6,243 bases of DNA from JAYWAM01 sp043782425 (GTDB taxonomy: Bacteria; Pseudomonadota; Gammaproteobacteria; Burkholderiales; Usitatibacteraceae), in assembly GCA_043782425.1 (NCBI GenBank), contig JAYWAM010000116.1:1-6243 (forward strand), in the 5' to 3' direction. Shown here one piece after another: positions 6,195 through 6,243 of the stretch. The position numbers were made by a program, and so were the translations under genes. Numbering within the stretch: position 1 is the first letter of the stretch; the number at the start of each line of letters is the position of its first letter. The notes beneath the pieces are model-generated. The model saw nothing but the letters and a program-made list of their open reading frames with translations, was not told where the DNA came from and searched no databases.

Positions 6195-6243
6195 GACCTC
6201 AAATATAAAGGGCGTGTCGAGTAATGCGGGAGCCCGTCGTCCC
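6187..6243 (+). CDS. Start of the next gene, cut by window edge; possibly lspA
   Basis: ATG at 6187-6189 overlaps the last codons of ileS (stop TAG 6192-6194) and opens a frame of 19 codons with no stop up to the window end, beginning MLRTSNIKGV and ending in basic residues ARRP. A GAGG ribosome binding site is well placed. In many beta- and gammaproteobacteria lspA (prolipoprotein signal peptidase) directly follows ileS, often overlapping it. That is the only reason to suggest lspA: the visible residues are a polar, basic leader, and none of the membrane helices or catalytic Asp motifs fall inside the window. A true start further downstream is possible. The last eight bases also resemble the start of a repeat arm, which would argue against coding here. 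Confidence 0.45.
   Translation, partial: MLRTSNIKGVSSNAGARRP

Overview
The window is a housekeeping chromosomal segment from a proteobacterium, most likely a betaproteobacterium. Three things point there: the gene order rpsT (reverse) / murJ - ribF - ileS (forward), familiar from beta- and gammaproteobacteria; the protein sequences themselves; and a small palindromic repeat of the 'TGTCATTCCCGCGAAAGCGGGAA' kind, which I recall as common in Nitrosomonadales-like genomes. The species cannot be named from this window. No phage, transposase, CRISPR, toxin-antitoxin or defence gene is visible.

Layout. Bases 1-106 hold the end of a short forward Cys-rich reading frame (or a complete 28-aa one) that meets rpsT tail to tail; the two stop codons share the palindrome CTAG. 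rpsT (ribosomal protein S20) runs leftward from 372 to 103, with a near-consensus sigma-70 promoter at 428-456. The 352-base divergent gap (373-724) holds that promoter, a two-armed palindromic repeat (571-643) and at best a weak forward promoter. murJ (lipid II flippase) occupies 725-2266. ribF (riboflavin kinase/FAD synthetase) starts inside the murJ stop codon (ATGA, 2263-2266) and ends at 3195. Its stop codon lies inside a second, nearly perfect inverted repeat (3192-3240). ileS (isoleucyl-tRNA synthetase) spans 3294-6194. A further reading frame with a good ribosome binding site starts at 6187, overlaps the ileS stop and runs off the window; by gene order it could be lspA.

How the genes relate. 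murJ and ribF look translationally coupled, and ileS probably belongs to the same forward transcription unit, although the repeat hairpin sits between ribF and ileS. The products serve unrelated core functions: peptidoglycan precursor export, flavin cofactor synthesis and tRNA charging, with lipoprotein maturation if lspA follows. The grouping is a conserved neighbourhood, not one pathway. The catalytic and structural motifs of all four main genes are intact.

The points worth a second look are non-coding: two unrelated two-armed palindromic repeats (one supplying the ribF stop codon), the shared-stop hairpin at the rpsT end, the poorly placed ribosome binding site of ileS, the absence of one for murJ, and a small apparent insertion in the IleS anticodon-binding region. 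I did not find a previously undescribed system.
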